From Clostridia bacterium (lineage in GTDB: Bacteria > Bacillota_A > Clostridia > Christensenellales > Aristaeellaceae): a stretch of 13,440 nt of DNA. The position numbers and the translations under genes were made by a program. Within the stretch, counting starts at the first letter, position 1, and each line of letters opens with the position of its first letter. Below, piece by piece: positions 7,085-13,420 of the stretch. The DNA lies in assembly GCA_017938785.1 (NCBI GenBank), contig JAGBAU010000232.1, positions 1 through 13,440 on the forward strand, written 5' to 3'. Below the pieces are notes generated by a model. The model worked only from the letters and a program-made list of their open reading frames with translations. It did not search any database and was not told the DNA's origin.

Positions 7085-7119
7085 TTGAGGGTTTCCTCCG
7101 TAAAGGCTTGATGGGTTTC

Positions 7120-7148
7120 ATTTTAACAGAATGCGGCGGGGACTTCAA
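7120..7148 (-). promoter_or_regulatory. Candidate promoter of the L,D-transpeptidase operon
   Basis: Minus-strand TTGAAG (7143-7148) and TAAAAT (7120-7125) with 17-base spacing, the best match between the rluD-type gene and the first transpeptidase. The -35 box lies in the loop of the preceding hairpin. Both boxes deviate from consensus, so the assignment is tentative. Confidence 0.42.
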
Positions 7149-7157
7149 CCCGCCGCA
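7132..7157 (-). terminator. GC-rich hairpin after the rluD-type gene
   Basis: A 9-bp perfect stem TGCGGCGGG/CCCGCCGCA (7132-7140 and 7149-7157) with an 8-base loop begins a few bases after the rluD-type stop. In the minus-strand RNA it is followed by a short, interrupted U-run (TTCTGTT). It is probably the terminator of the DUF5665-lspA-rluD unit, perhaps a leaky one. Confidence 0.65.
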
Positions 7158-7162
7158 GGTAG

Positions 7163-8083
7163 TTATTTACAAAGTTTTCGCTGCCACTCCAGGAAGCGTG
7201 CCTCCGGTGGCGCTTCAAAGAGCATCTCCTCGCCGGTTCGGGGATGTACAAAACCGATGCGGAAGGCGTGCAGCAGCTGGCCGCCGTGCACGGGATAGGG
7301 CATCTTCTTCGGACCATAGAGGGGATCGCCCAGCAGGGGATGACCGGTGGAGGTCATATGTACACGGATTTGATGGGTGCGCCCGGTGGTGAGCCTGCAT
7401 TCCAGCAGGGTTGCGCCCTTCAGGCGTTCCAGAACTTTCCAATGGGTTGTTGCCTCACGGCCGCCGGGAACGATGGCCATCTTCTTGCGGTCGGTGGGAT
7501 GGCGGCCGATGGGGCCTTCCACGGTGCCGCTGTCCTCGCGCATATTACCCTGCACGATGGCCATGTAGGCGCGGTGCACGGTGTGGGCCTTGATCTGTTC
7601 GGACAGGGACAAATGGCTCATGTCGTTCTTTGCCACCAGAAGCAGGCCGGAGGTATCCTTGTCGATACGGTGCACAATGCCGGGACGAATCTCACCGCCG
7701 ATGCCGGAGAGGTGGTCCAGGTGCTTGAGCAGCGCATTCACCAGCGTGCCGTCCGGATTGCCGGCGGCAGGATGCACCACCATGCCGGATGGCTTGTACA
7801 CCACGGCCAGGTCTTCGTCCTGGTAGAGGATATTGATGTCGATATCCTGGGCCTCTACATGGGAGGGTTCGGCTTCGGGGAGGGTGACGGAGATTTCATC
7901 GCCGGCCTTCAGCTTGAAGCCTGCCTTTGTCTGGGCTGCACCGTTTACCAGGACAAGGCCATCCTTGATCAGCGTGCCCGCCCGGGAACGGGTGATTTCA
8001 GCCAGGACAGAGGCCAATACGTCCAGGCGCTCGCTGGCCTGGGCGTTATCCACCGTACAGGTGAAGATATGGGATTCAGCCAT
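7163..8083 (-). CDS. rluD: RluA/RluD-family 23S rRNA pseudouridine synthase
   Basis: Isomerises specific uridines of 23S rRNA to pseudouridine. The 306-residue product has an N-terminal S4 RNA-binding domain (about 17-75: ERLDVLASVL, TRSRAGTLIKDGLVLVNG) and the catalytic domain (about 85-290). The active-site motif HRIDKDTSG (138-146) contains the catalytic D141, and GRTHQIRVHM (234-243) is the late family motif. Length and order match RluD/YlyB. GGGAGG seven bases before ATG 8083 supports the start. It overlaps the end of lspA by 8 bases, the lspA-rluD pairing seen across Firmicutes. The exact target uridines are inferred from the family; RluD and other RluA-type paralogues cannot be fully separated by eye. 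Confidence 0.93.
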   Translation of the reverse strand: MAESHIFTCTVDNAQASERLDVLASVLAEITRSRAGTLIKDGLVLVNGAAQTKAGFKLKAGDEISVTLPEAEPSHVEAQDIDINILYQDEDLAVVYKPSGMVVHPAAGNPDGTLVNALLKHLDHLSGIGGEIRPGIVHRIDKDTSGLLLVAKNDMSHLSLSEQIKAHTVHRAYMAIVQGNMREDSGTVEGPIGRHPTDRKKMAIVPGGREATTHWKVLERLKGATLLECRLTTGRTHQIRVHMTSTGHPLLGDPLYGPKKMPYPVHGGQLLHAFRIGFVHPRTGEEMLFEAPPEARFLEWQRKLCK

Positions 8084-8549
8084 GCTTTTTCCTCCCTTCC
8101 GTAAGCAGTACGGACAGAATGACCGCCGCCGCGCCGCCGCAGACGAAGATATCCGCGACGTTGAAGATGGCGAAGTTTACGAAATCCAGGCGGATGAAGT
8201 CGATCACGCAGCCGTAGGCCAGCCGGTCCCACAGGTTTCCCAGGCCGCCTGCAATGATGCACCACATACCTGCGCGCTCCAGGGTGGAATTCTCCGGATG
8301 GCGCAGGAGATAGATGACCAGCGCCGCGATGAGCGCGATGGTCAGCAGCACCAGCAGGATGCTCCTGCCGGACAGGATGCTGAAAGCCGCGCCCCGGTTT
8401 TGGGTATAGGCCCAGCTGAGCACGCCGTCGATGGCATGCTTTACGCCGTGGGGAGCCAGGGCGGCGGTTGCGGCCTGCTTGGTGATGCGGTCCAGCAGTA
8501 TGCCGGGCAGCGCCAGCCACCAGAGCCTACATCCTTTCTTCGATAGCAT
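8076..8549 (-). CDS. lspA: Lipoprotein signal peptidase (signal peptidase II)
   Basis: Membrane aspartyl peptidase that removes signal peptides from diacylglyceryl-modified prolipoproteins. The 157-residue protein has four hydrophobic segments (about 8-22, 62-82, 93-105, 132-150) and the family motifs: TQNRGAAFS (49-57), GGLGNLWDR (101-109), then VIDFI with catalytic D117 and FNVADIF with catalytic D133. The start at 8549 is fixed by GGAGG six bases upstream, although that site and the first codons lie inside the end of the DUF5665 gene (23-base overlap). Its 3' end overlaps the rluD-type gene by 8 bases, so the three genes are translated as a coupled unit. Confidence 0.96.
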   Translation of the reverse strand: MLSKKGCRLWWLALPGILLDRITKQAATAALAPHGVKHAIDGVLSWAYTQNRGAAFSILSGRSILLVLLTIALIAALVIYLLRHPENSTLERAGMWCIIAGGLGNLWDRLAYGCVIDFIRLDFVNFAIFNVADIFVCGGAAAVILSVLLTEGRKKHG

Positions 8550-8799
8550 GAATGACCTCCGCGATGAAGCCGCTGAACTGCGGCAGGTTGTTTTCCAGCA
8601 GATACTTGAGCAGCACGACCAGGCCTGCGCCCAGTATGGTGAAGCCGATGGAGAAGCCCAGGCCCCGCAGTATGCCGTAGAGCAGGCTATTGATGATCAT
8701 CCTGCGGCGGCTGCCGACGAGATCCAGATAAGCCTTCAGGTTCATCTTCTCCAGGGTGAGGATCAATCGGTCGATGAGTATCCGGTCGTATTCCTTCAT
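8527..8799 (-). CDS. Small membrane protein, DUF5665 family
   Basis: Protein of 90 residues and unknown function. A charged N-terminal helical part (1-35, MKEYDRILIDRLILTLEKMN) leads into a hydrophobic segment at about 36-68 (RGLGFSIGFTILGAGLVVLL), followed by a short tail with NNLPQFSGFIAEVIHAIE. This layout and the RGLG-SIGFT core match my recollection of DUF5665, small one-membrane-span proteins of Firmicutes. An in-frame ATG reaches back to 8886, but GGAGG stands seven bases before ATG 8797-8799 and the longer start would fall inside a hairpin, so I choose 8799. The in-frame ATG at 8803-8805 is too close to the same site. The gene overlaps lspA and takes the place where B. subtilis has ileS. 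A link to envelope or lipoprotein biology is suggested only by position. Confidence 0.82.
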   Translation of the reverse strand: MKEYDRILIDRLILTLEKMNLKAYLDLVGSRRRMIINSLLYGILRGLGFSIGFTILGAGLVVLLKYLLENNLPQFSGFIAEVIHAIEERM

Positions 8800-8871
8800 A
8801 AGCATACCTCCACCCGGATTCTGCCCGGGAAAAGGAAAAAGCATGCAGGAAGGATTGTGCCCATTTAAAAT

Positions 8872-8900
8872 CATTCCCGACGGCATGTACGTCGGGAATG
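8872..8900 (-). terminator. Hairpin upstream of the DUF5665 gene
   Basis: An 11-bp perfect stem CATTCCCGACG/CGTCGGGAATG (8872-8882 and 8890-8900) with a 7-base loop. On the minus strand it is followed by ATTTTAAAT, a weak U-tract. It may be a second terminator for the divIVA operon, an attenuator or a processing site in the leader of the DUF5665 gene. Confidence 0.5.
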
Positions 8901-8924
8901 AGGTGAAACCATAAGAATGCAGTA

Positions 8925-8946
8925 ACGGGGGATATAAATCCCCCGT
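8925..8946 (-). terminator. Hairpin after divIVA
   Basis: A 9-bp perfect stem ACGGGGGAT/ATCCCCCGT (8925-8933 and 8938-8946) with a 4-base loop, starting ten bases after the divIVA stop codon. The run after the stem on the minus strand (TACTGCATTC) is not U-rich, so it may need a helper factor or work together with the hairpin at 8872-8900. It is the likely 3' end of the yggS-to-divIVA transcript. Confidence 0.6.
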
Positions 8947-8955
8947 CTACACATA

Positions 8956-9507
8956 TTACTTCAGCAGTGCTTCGCCGGCCTTCAGTGCTGCGAGCTGCTC
9001 GTCCAGCATCTTCTTGAAGTTGGCGCGATAAGCTTCCACAACTGCATGCAGACGGTTGGATTCTGCCTGCATTTCGGCAACGGCCTTCACAGCGGCGTCG
9101 GTGATGGACTTGGCGTGGGCGTTGGCGTCTGCAACGGCCTTTTCTGCCTGAACATTGGCGTCGTCGATGGTCTGCTGGGCCTTCTTGTTGGCCTCGGCGA
9201 CGGTTTCATCGGCGATGCGCTGTGCGCTGATCAGGGATTCGCGCATGGCGGTTTCCATGTTCTTGATATAGGCGCTCTCGTTGTAATCGGGAGTCTTCTT
9301 CTCAGCCTCTTCCCTGGCGGCTTCTGCGGCAGCCAGTGCGGCCTGCAGTTCCTTCACCTGGTTGTTCAGAGCCAGGTTTTCGCGCATGGTTGCGCCCAGC
9401 TGTTCAGCTACTTCATCGAGGAAATCGTCCACCTGAATTGCGTCATAGGCGTTCTCTGCGATGGTTGCAAACTCTTTCTCCTGAATATCCTTCACACTGA
9501 TTGCCAT
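8956..9507 (-). CDS. divIVA: DivIVA-type cell division / polar scaffold protein
   Basis: Coiled-coil scaffold that in Firmicutes gathers at curved membrane (septum, poles) and recruits division and envelope proteins. The 183-residue product opens with the conserved DivIVA N-terminus (VKDIQEKEF...YDAIQVDDFLDEV, 5-33), followed by long Ala/Glu-rich coiled coils (about 34-72 and 84-176) parted by a short break at TPDYNES (72-78). The membrane-inserting Phe-Arg pair of B. subtilis DivIVA (F17-R18, in SFRGYD) is not present; here the segment reads TIAENAYD with one extra residue. AAAGGAGA seven bases before the ATG supports the start. It follows ylmH by 35 bases, the standard order. Identity is strong from sequence and context; the membrane-binding mode may differ. 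Confidence 0.92.
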   Translation of the reverse strand: MAISVKDIQEKEFATIAENAYDAIQVDDFLDEVAEQLGATMRENLALNNQVKELQAALAAAEAAREEAEKKTPDYNESAYIKNMETAMRESLISAQRIADETVAEANKKAQQTIDDANVQAEKAVADANAHAKSITDAAVKAVAEMQAESNRLHAVVEAYRANFKKMLDEQLAALKAGEALLK

Positions 9508-9542
9508 TGCTAAGTCTCCTTTTCATGATTGGTCGGGGCTGG

Positions 9543-10298
9543 TCAGCCTGTGTATCTGAAGAGGCGCACAGCCTGGCGCCCCTTGCGGGTGATTCCTTCG
9601 AACCCTTCCACGCGCATGCGGCCATGGCCGCGCACGGAGAGCAGGTCTCCCTCTTCCAAGTGTATGTCGCCGCGCAGCTCCTCAGCATGGTTGCGCTTGA
9701 CAAGTCCGCTTGAAATCAATTTTTGCGCCTCTCCCCGGGAGAGTTTGAGCCCGGCGGCGATCACAGCGTCCAGCCGGGGGCTGGATACGGTGATGCGAAG
9801 GGCGATGCCCTCGGGTTCCCGGAGTTTTGGTTCATCCGTGCAGGGCCGCACTTTGAGGCTGGCCCGGCCTGCGGATTCCAGGTTGGCGCATATGTAGCTT
9901 TCCACATCGGTATGGGCGAACAGGTAGGCGGCGCCTTCCTCTGCACCCATGGCGATGTCGCCGGTGGCGCTTCTCTCAAGGCCCAGGCCCATGGTTGCGC
10001 CCAGCAGGTCCCGGTGGCCGGGATTTGCGTATTTCGCATTCCACTGAATTTCCAGGCAGGCGAGGGGATATTCCCAGGGCTCGGGTTCCTCTCCCGTGTG
10101 GAAGGCCGCAATGCGGCGCTCTGCGCCCTCAAAGCCGCCGTGGAAGGCAATTTGAACCTCCGCCTGGGCGGCTGCGGACCGGGCCGCGCGCTCCAGCGTG
10201 GGTTCGAGAAAACGGGTGAAACAGGGTGCGCCGGTATAGCGCGCCCGCAGCGCCAGTTCATTCAGGCGCTTCTTTTCCAGATCCTGACCGGCGTTCAT
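9543..10298 (-). CDS. ylmH: YlmH-type S4-domain RNA-binding protein
   Basis: Cytoplasmic RNA-binding protein of the sepF-divIVA cluster; B. subtilis YlmH has been linked to 50S binding and rescue of stalled ribosomes. The 251-residue product has an N-terminal helical part (1-80), a central domain with NPGHRDLLGATMGLGLER (92-109) typical of YlmH, and a C-terminal S4 domain (about 174-230: SPRLDAVIAAGLKLSRGEAQ, VKRNHAEEL, LSVRGHGRMRV). The frame is open as far as 10418, but I choose ATG 10296-10298: it overlaps the yggT stop as ATGA, and family proteins begin here. There is no clear Shine-Dalgarno before it, so translation probably depends on ribosomes ending yggT. Confidence 0.92.
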   Translation of the reverse strand: MNAGQDLEKKRLNELALRARYTGAPCFTRFLEPTLERAARSAAAQAEVQIAFHGGFEGAERRIAAFHTGEEPEPWEYPLACLEIQWNAKYANPGHRDLLGATMGLGLERSATGDIAMGAEEGAAYLFAHTDVESYICANLESAGRASLKVRPCTDEPKLREPEGIALRITVSSPRLDAVIAAGLKLSRGEAQKLISSGLVKRNHAEELRGDIHLEEGDLLSVRGHGRMRVEGFEGITRKGRQAVRLFRYTG

Positions 10299-10585
10299 CG
10301 AACGATTGTACGCAGCAGGAAGTACAGCTGCCACCACAGCCGCTGGATGATGGAGATGCCGATGATTGCAAACCAGCAGGAGAAATCCAGCGGCATGCGG
10401 GTGCGGCTCATCAGCCAAACGCTCAGGCGGCGGAAGGGCGCCACGAAGGGGCGGATGAAGCTCTGCAGCCAGTAGTAGAAGCTGAAATTCGGGCGGAACC
10501 AGGACAGAATGCAGTACAGCAGGATAGCGCTGTCCAGAATCTGTAGGAAGATGGAACCCGCCTGGAAGACCTTATAAAGGGTCAT
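10295..10585 (-). CDS. yggT: YggT-family membrane protein (YlmG)
   Basis: Small integral membrane protein, 96 residues, of the YggT/YlmG family found with sepF and divIVA in bacteria and in chloroplasts; linked to division or membrane organisation, exact role unsettled. Two hydrophobic segments lie at about 8-29 and 66-90. The family signature sits between them: SWFRPNFSFYYWL and FIRPFVAPFRRL (28-54). GGGAGGTG about eight bases before the ATG marks the start. The gene follows sepF by 44 bases and shares four bases (ATGA) with ylmH. Confidence 0.94.
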   Translation of the reverse strand: MTLYKVFQAGSIFLQILDSAILLYCILSWFRPNFSFYYWLQSFIRPFVAPFRRLSVWLMSRTRMPLDFSCWFAIIGISIIQRLWWQLYFLLRTIVR

Positions 10586-10629
10586 GATGCCTACACCTCC
10601 CGATAAATGGGTTCAGTTGCGGCGCGGAA

Positions 10630-11340
10630 TCAGAAGCGACGGTCCATGTCGTAGGTTTCGTTGACCTCGACGCCGGAGGGCGCGATCAGATAGGTGCGCT
10701 CAGACGCCTTGCGGATGGTGGCGTGCAGGGCAAACACTGCGCCGGAGAGGGTATCCACCGCGCGCTGCATCAGCTTCGGATCCAGATCGTCCATGGTGAG
10801 CACGACGGTGTTGTTGATGATCAGGTTGTCGATTACATCGCAGCAGTCCTCCAGGGTGTGCAGGGAGAACATGACCGTGCGCTGGCGTGCACCGCCGGCG
10901 CGGGTGGGGCGCTGCAGGCCCTGCTCCTCAAAGCGGGGAGTTTCCTCCTCCAGGCTGCCGAAGCGGGAGGTACGGGGCGTGTAATCATAACGGCTCTGGC
11001 TCGGACGCTCATCCATGCGCTCCATGTAAGCGTTGGAGCGGCGAGGTGCACTCTGGGTGCTGCGGGACGGCTGGTCAAAGCGGCTGCCGGAAGAGCTGCC
11101 TGCGCGGTTCATGCGCGGGGCGCGGGTGGGCTCGTAGGAGGAAGAACGACGGGTGGTAGTCATCTCCTGACGGGCACGGGGCGCCTGTGCGCGCTGGTTG
11201 CGCTGGGGCGTATAGGTCTGCTGACGGCCATAATTGCCGGATTCGTATTCGTCTTCGTAAATATCGCGCGGATCTTCGTCGTCAACGAGGCCGATGAATT
11301 CCAGTACCTTATTGAAACCGCCGCTCTTTTTGCGCGCCAT
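10630..11340 (-). CDS. sepF: SepF, FtsZ-associated division protein with a long linker
   Basis: Membrane-tethering protein that bundles FtsZ at the septum. Residues 1-18 (MARKKSGGFNKVLEFIGL) form the usual amphipathic membrane helix, followed by an acidic stretch (VDDEDPRDIYEDEYE). The C-terminal SepF domain spans about 152-232 (RTVMFSLHTLEDCCDVIDNL, NNTVVLTMDDLDPKLMQRAVD, LSGAVFAL, YLIAPSGVEV). Total length is 236 residues against about 150 in B. subtilis. The extra length is an Arg/Ser/Gln/Pro-rich, low-complexity, strongly basic linker (about 39-150). AGGGGG nine bases before the ATG supports the start. It lies 20 bases after yggS. Confidence 0.95.
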   Translation of the reverse strand: MARKKSGGFNKVLEFIGLVDDEDPRDIYEDEYESGNYGRQQTYTPQRNQRAQAPRARQEMTTTRRSSSYEPTRAPRMNRAGSSSGSRFDQPSRSTQSAPRRSNAYMERMDERPSQSRYDYTPRTSRFGSLEEETPRFEEQGLQRPTRAGGARQRTVMFSLHTLEDCCDVIDNLIINNTVVLTMDDLDPKLMQRAVDTLSGAVFALHATIRKASERTYLIAPSGVEVNETYDMDRRF

Positions 11341-11360
11341 GTGTAAAAACCCCCTGTGAT

Positions 11361-12053
11361 CTATTGTTTATAAAGCCGTTCGCCGAACAGAGCCCGGCCC
11401 AGCCGAACCATCGTTGCGCCCTCCTGGGCGGCTACGATGCAATCCCCGGACATACCCATCGAGAGCACGTCCATGGAAGTATTGTTGATGTTTGCATCCC
11501 GCAGCCGGTCGAACCAGGTTCGCATGCGCCTGAAATAGGGACGCACTTCCTCCGGATCGCTCACCAGCGGCATGATGGCCATCAGCCCTTTGATTTCAAG
11601 GCCCGGAAGAACAGCACAGCGGCGGATGAAGCCTTCCAGCTCATCCTCATCGATGCCGCCCTTCTGGGGCTCGCGGGCGATGTTCACCTGAACCAGCGCC
11701 TGCATAACCCTGCCTTTGGCTGCGGCGCGGCGGGAAATCTCCTCGGCCAGGGCGTCGCGGTCCAGGGACTGGATCATGTCCACCCGGTCGATGATGTATT
11801 TTACCTTGTTGGTCTGGAGGGAACCGATCAGATGAATGTTGAAGTTGGGATTCAGACTGTCGATCTTCTCCATCAGTTCCTGCACCCGGTTTTCACCGAT
11901 GGTGGTCAGGCCCGCGTCCCAGGCGGGATTGATTTCCCCGGCGCTTCGGGTCTTGGTCACGGCGCAGATTTCAGCGCCGCCCCATTTGCCGGAGGCTTCG
12001 GCAATGCGTTCCTGCCAGATGCGGATGTTTTCATGCAGTATATTCCGTTCCAT
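11361..12053 (-). CDS. yggS: YggS/PLPBP-family pyridoxal phosphate-binding protein
   Basis: PLP-binding protein involved in vitamin B6 and amino acid homeostasis; no catalytic reaction is established for the family. The 230-residue product is an alanine-racemase-like barrel of standard length. The PLP lysine is K34 in CAVTKTRS; other family motifs are GENRVQELMEKI (53-64), HLIGSLQTNK (74-83) and the phosphate-binding VLSMGMSGDC followed by GATMVRLGRALFG. The start follows the HlyD-like gene by 12 bases with a weak GGGG-type site. It corresponds to ylmE, which precedes sepF in B. subtilis. Confidence 0.95.
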   Translation of the reverse strand: MERNILHENIRIWQERIAEASGKWGGAEICAVTKTRSAGEINPAWDAGLTTIGENRVQELMEKIDSLNPNFNIHLIGSLQTNKVKYIIDRVDMIQSLDRDALAEEISRRAAAKGRVMQALVQVNIAREPQKGGIDEDELEGFIRRCAVLPGLEIKGLMAIMPLVSDPEEVRPYFRRMRTWFDRLRDANINNTSMDVLSMGMSGDCIVAAQEGATMVRLGRALFGERLYKQ

Positions 12054-12065
12054 AGGCTGCCCCGC

Positions 12066-13244
12066 TTACTTGATCAGCACGCGCTGGCCGACGTCGATCG
12101 CGCCTTCCACCAGGGGCTGGATGAGAGCGTTTTCACCATCATTGGAGAGCACTTCCACCGGAATGAAGGTGCCGCCGGGTACATCGTAGAGCCAGACGCC
12201 CATCTGGCCGTTCTGTTCATAGATGGCCTTGGAGGTGACGGACAGACCGGAAATGGTGATGGAGAGCATGGCCTTGCCGGTGCGCTGGTAGATCAGCGGA
12301 CCGATGGGATCGTTGATTTCGAATACGGCCAGCAGGGTGCCGCTTTCCTTCTGTACGCTGGTAACGGAAGCGGTGAAGGCGAGATCCTCAAAGCCCTGCA
12401 TCTGCAGGTAGTATTCCTGACCGACGACCGGGTTCCAGGTTTCGGCGTCGGCCACCAGGGCCACATACCATTTATCCTGGTTCACAATGCGGTAGATGCC
12501 GTTGTTCTTGGAAGCAGAGGACAGCTTTCCGCCGCCCAGAACCGTGCGCACATCCGAAGAGGAGAGGGTGGGCAGGGCGTCCGGGGTGAGGTCGTTTTCA
12601 TAACCGTCCATGTAGAAGGAAACCACGCCGGTGCTGCCGGCCTTTTCCACCTTGCGCCAGGACTGGATGCTGGTCATGCGGGTGTTTTCTTCATCGTAGA
12701 GCTTGGTGAGCTTGGTGTCCTCGCGCTTGTTGGCGCGCAGGTACTCCTGGCGGTTGACCATTGCGGTTTCCAGCTGGCGGGCTGCGGTGAGCAGGCTGCC
12801 CTTTGCGTCATGGTTGACCAGGTGCTTGAACTCCAGCACCATCATGTCCACGATGGTATCGTATCTTTCAAGATCCGCATCCTTGATGTTTTGCAGGATG
12901 GTGTTCTTATGGTAGTCCTGAATCTTGGACCGGGTTTCCTCCAGCTTTTGCAGAAGGCCTTCGGAATAACCGGCGGTGTAGACATAGGCAACGGTATCGC
13001 CCTCGTTGACCAGGGTGTTTTCCGCGGCGATGTATTCTACGCGGGCGGTGGATTCAGAGGTGGTGATGGCCTCGTCGCGGATGATTATGCAGTCCATCAT
13101 CTGGGAATACTGGGTATTGGCGGTCATGATTACGGCTTCCTTGCTGCCGAAATCCAGATGCGGGCGCACGATTAAAAATGCAATCACTGCAAGGATCAGA
13201 AGGAAGACATAGAATCTTCCGGTCACCCGTTTTCTCCTGCGCAT
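12066..13244 (-). CDS. HlyD-like membrane-anchored adaptor protein
   Basis: Predicted single-span protein with the extracytoplasmic layout of membrane fusion/HlyD-type adaptors, about 392 residues. A very basic N-terminus (MRRRKRVTGR) precedes one membrane segment (about 11-27, FYVFLLILAVIAFLIV). Next comes a first half-motif with IRDEAITTSESTARVEYIAAENTLVNEGDTVAYVY split by beta-like turns, a helical hairpin region (about 96-170, LLQKLEETRSKI... and TKLYDEENTRMTS), then beta-rich C-terminal domains ending GAIDVGQRVLIK. I choose ATG 13242-13244 because GGAG lies eight bases before it; the in-frame ATG at 13248-13250 is only two bases from that site. No ABC or RND partner is in the window. It is first in the division cluster. 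I recognise the fold class but not a specific substrate. Confidence 0.75.
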   Translation of the reverse strand: MRRRKRVTGRFYVFLLILAVIAFLIVRPHLDFGSKEAVIMTANTQYSQMMDCIIIRDEAITTSESTARVEYIAAENTLVNEGDTVAYVYTAGYSEGLLQKLEETRSKIQDYHKNTILQNIKDADLERYDTIVDMMVLEFKHLVNHDAKGSLLTAARQLETAMVNRQEYLRANKREDTKLTKLYDEENTRMTSIQSWRKVEKAGSTGVVSFYMDGYENDLTPDALPTLSSSDVRTVLGGGKLSSASKNNGIYRIVNQDKWYVALVADAETWNPVVGQEYYLQMQGFEDLAFTASVTSVQKESGTLLAVFEINDPIGPLIYQRTGKAMLSITISGLSVTSKAIYEQNGQMGVWLYDVPGGTFIPVEVLSNDGENALIQPLVEGAIDVGQRVLIK

Positions 13245-13327
13245 AAGCATCGCTCCGTCATTTCAGAATGTTTTCTGCGAAAAGCCCGCAGACAGGCATA
13301 AATCGACCAATGAAAAGCCTATTGTGT

Positions 13328-13356
13328 ATTATACCCGATAAACGCGGTCTGTGCAA
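13328..13356 (-). promoter_or_regulatory. Promoter of the hlyD-like / yggS / sepF / divIVA operon
   Basis: Minus-strand perfect TATAAT (13328-13333) and a weak -35 TTGCAC (13351-13356), 17 bases apart. Start near 13320 gives a leader of about 75 bases. No other promoter-like sequence is evident before yggS, sepF, yggT, ylmH or divIVA, so this probably drives the whole group. Confidence 0.6.
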
Positions 13357-13366
13357 TGATGATGTA

Positions 13367-13396
13367 TTGACAATTTCGTGCCAAAATGATTATAAT
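13367..13396 (+). promoter_or_regulatory. Divergent promoter for the gene at the right edge
   Basis: Plus-strand consensus TTGACA (13367-13372) and TATAAT (13391-13396) with 18-base spacing. It lies back to back with the division-cluster promoter; the two -35 boxes are 10 bases apart, so polymerases could compete or a shared regulator could act on both. Confidence 0.8.
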
Positions 13397-13420
13397 GAGT
13401 AAAGATTGCGGAGGCTTTGT

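Noticed and set aside
5804..7111. A 435-codon plus-strand frame antisense to the transpeptidase genes
   Set aside because: Its Gly/Arg-rich repeats are the complement of the Pro/Thr linker; no start signal or domain is seen.
8800..8886. N-terminal extension of the DUF5665 protein to the ATG at 8886
   Set aside because: That start lies in a hairpin loop with no ribosome binding site, while 8799 has GGAGG at the right distance.
8800..8955. T-box or other riboswitch between divIVA and the DUF5665 gene
   Set aside because: The T-box consensus and other riboswitch cores are not visible; only two simple hairpins are present, and ileS is absent.
10299..10418. N-terminal extension of ylmH
   Set aside because: The added residues only read through yggT in another frame; the ATGA overlap and family start favour 10298.
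11364..13175. A 603-codon plus-strand open frame antisense to yggS and the hlyD-like gene
   Set aside because: The minus strand carries two clear genes with family motifs, ribosome binding sites and a promoter. The plus-strand reading has low-complexity His/Gly/Val-rich composition, typical of an antisense shadow of GC-rich codons.
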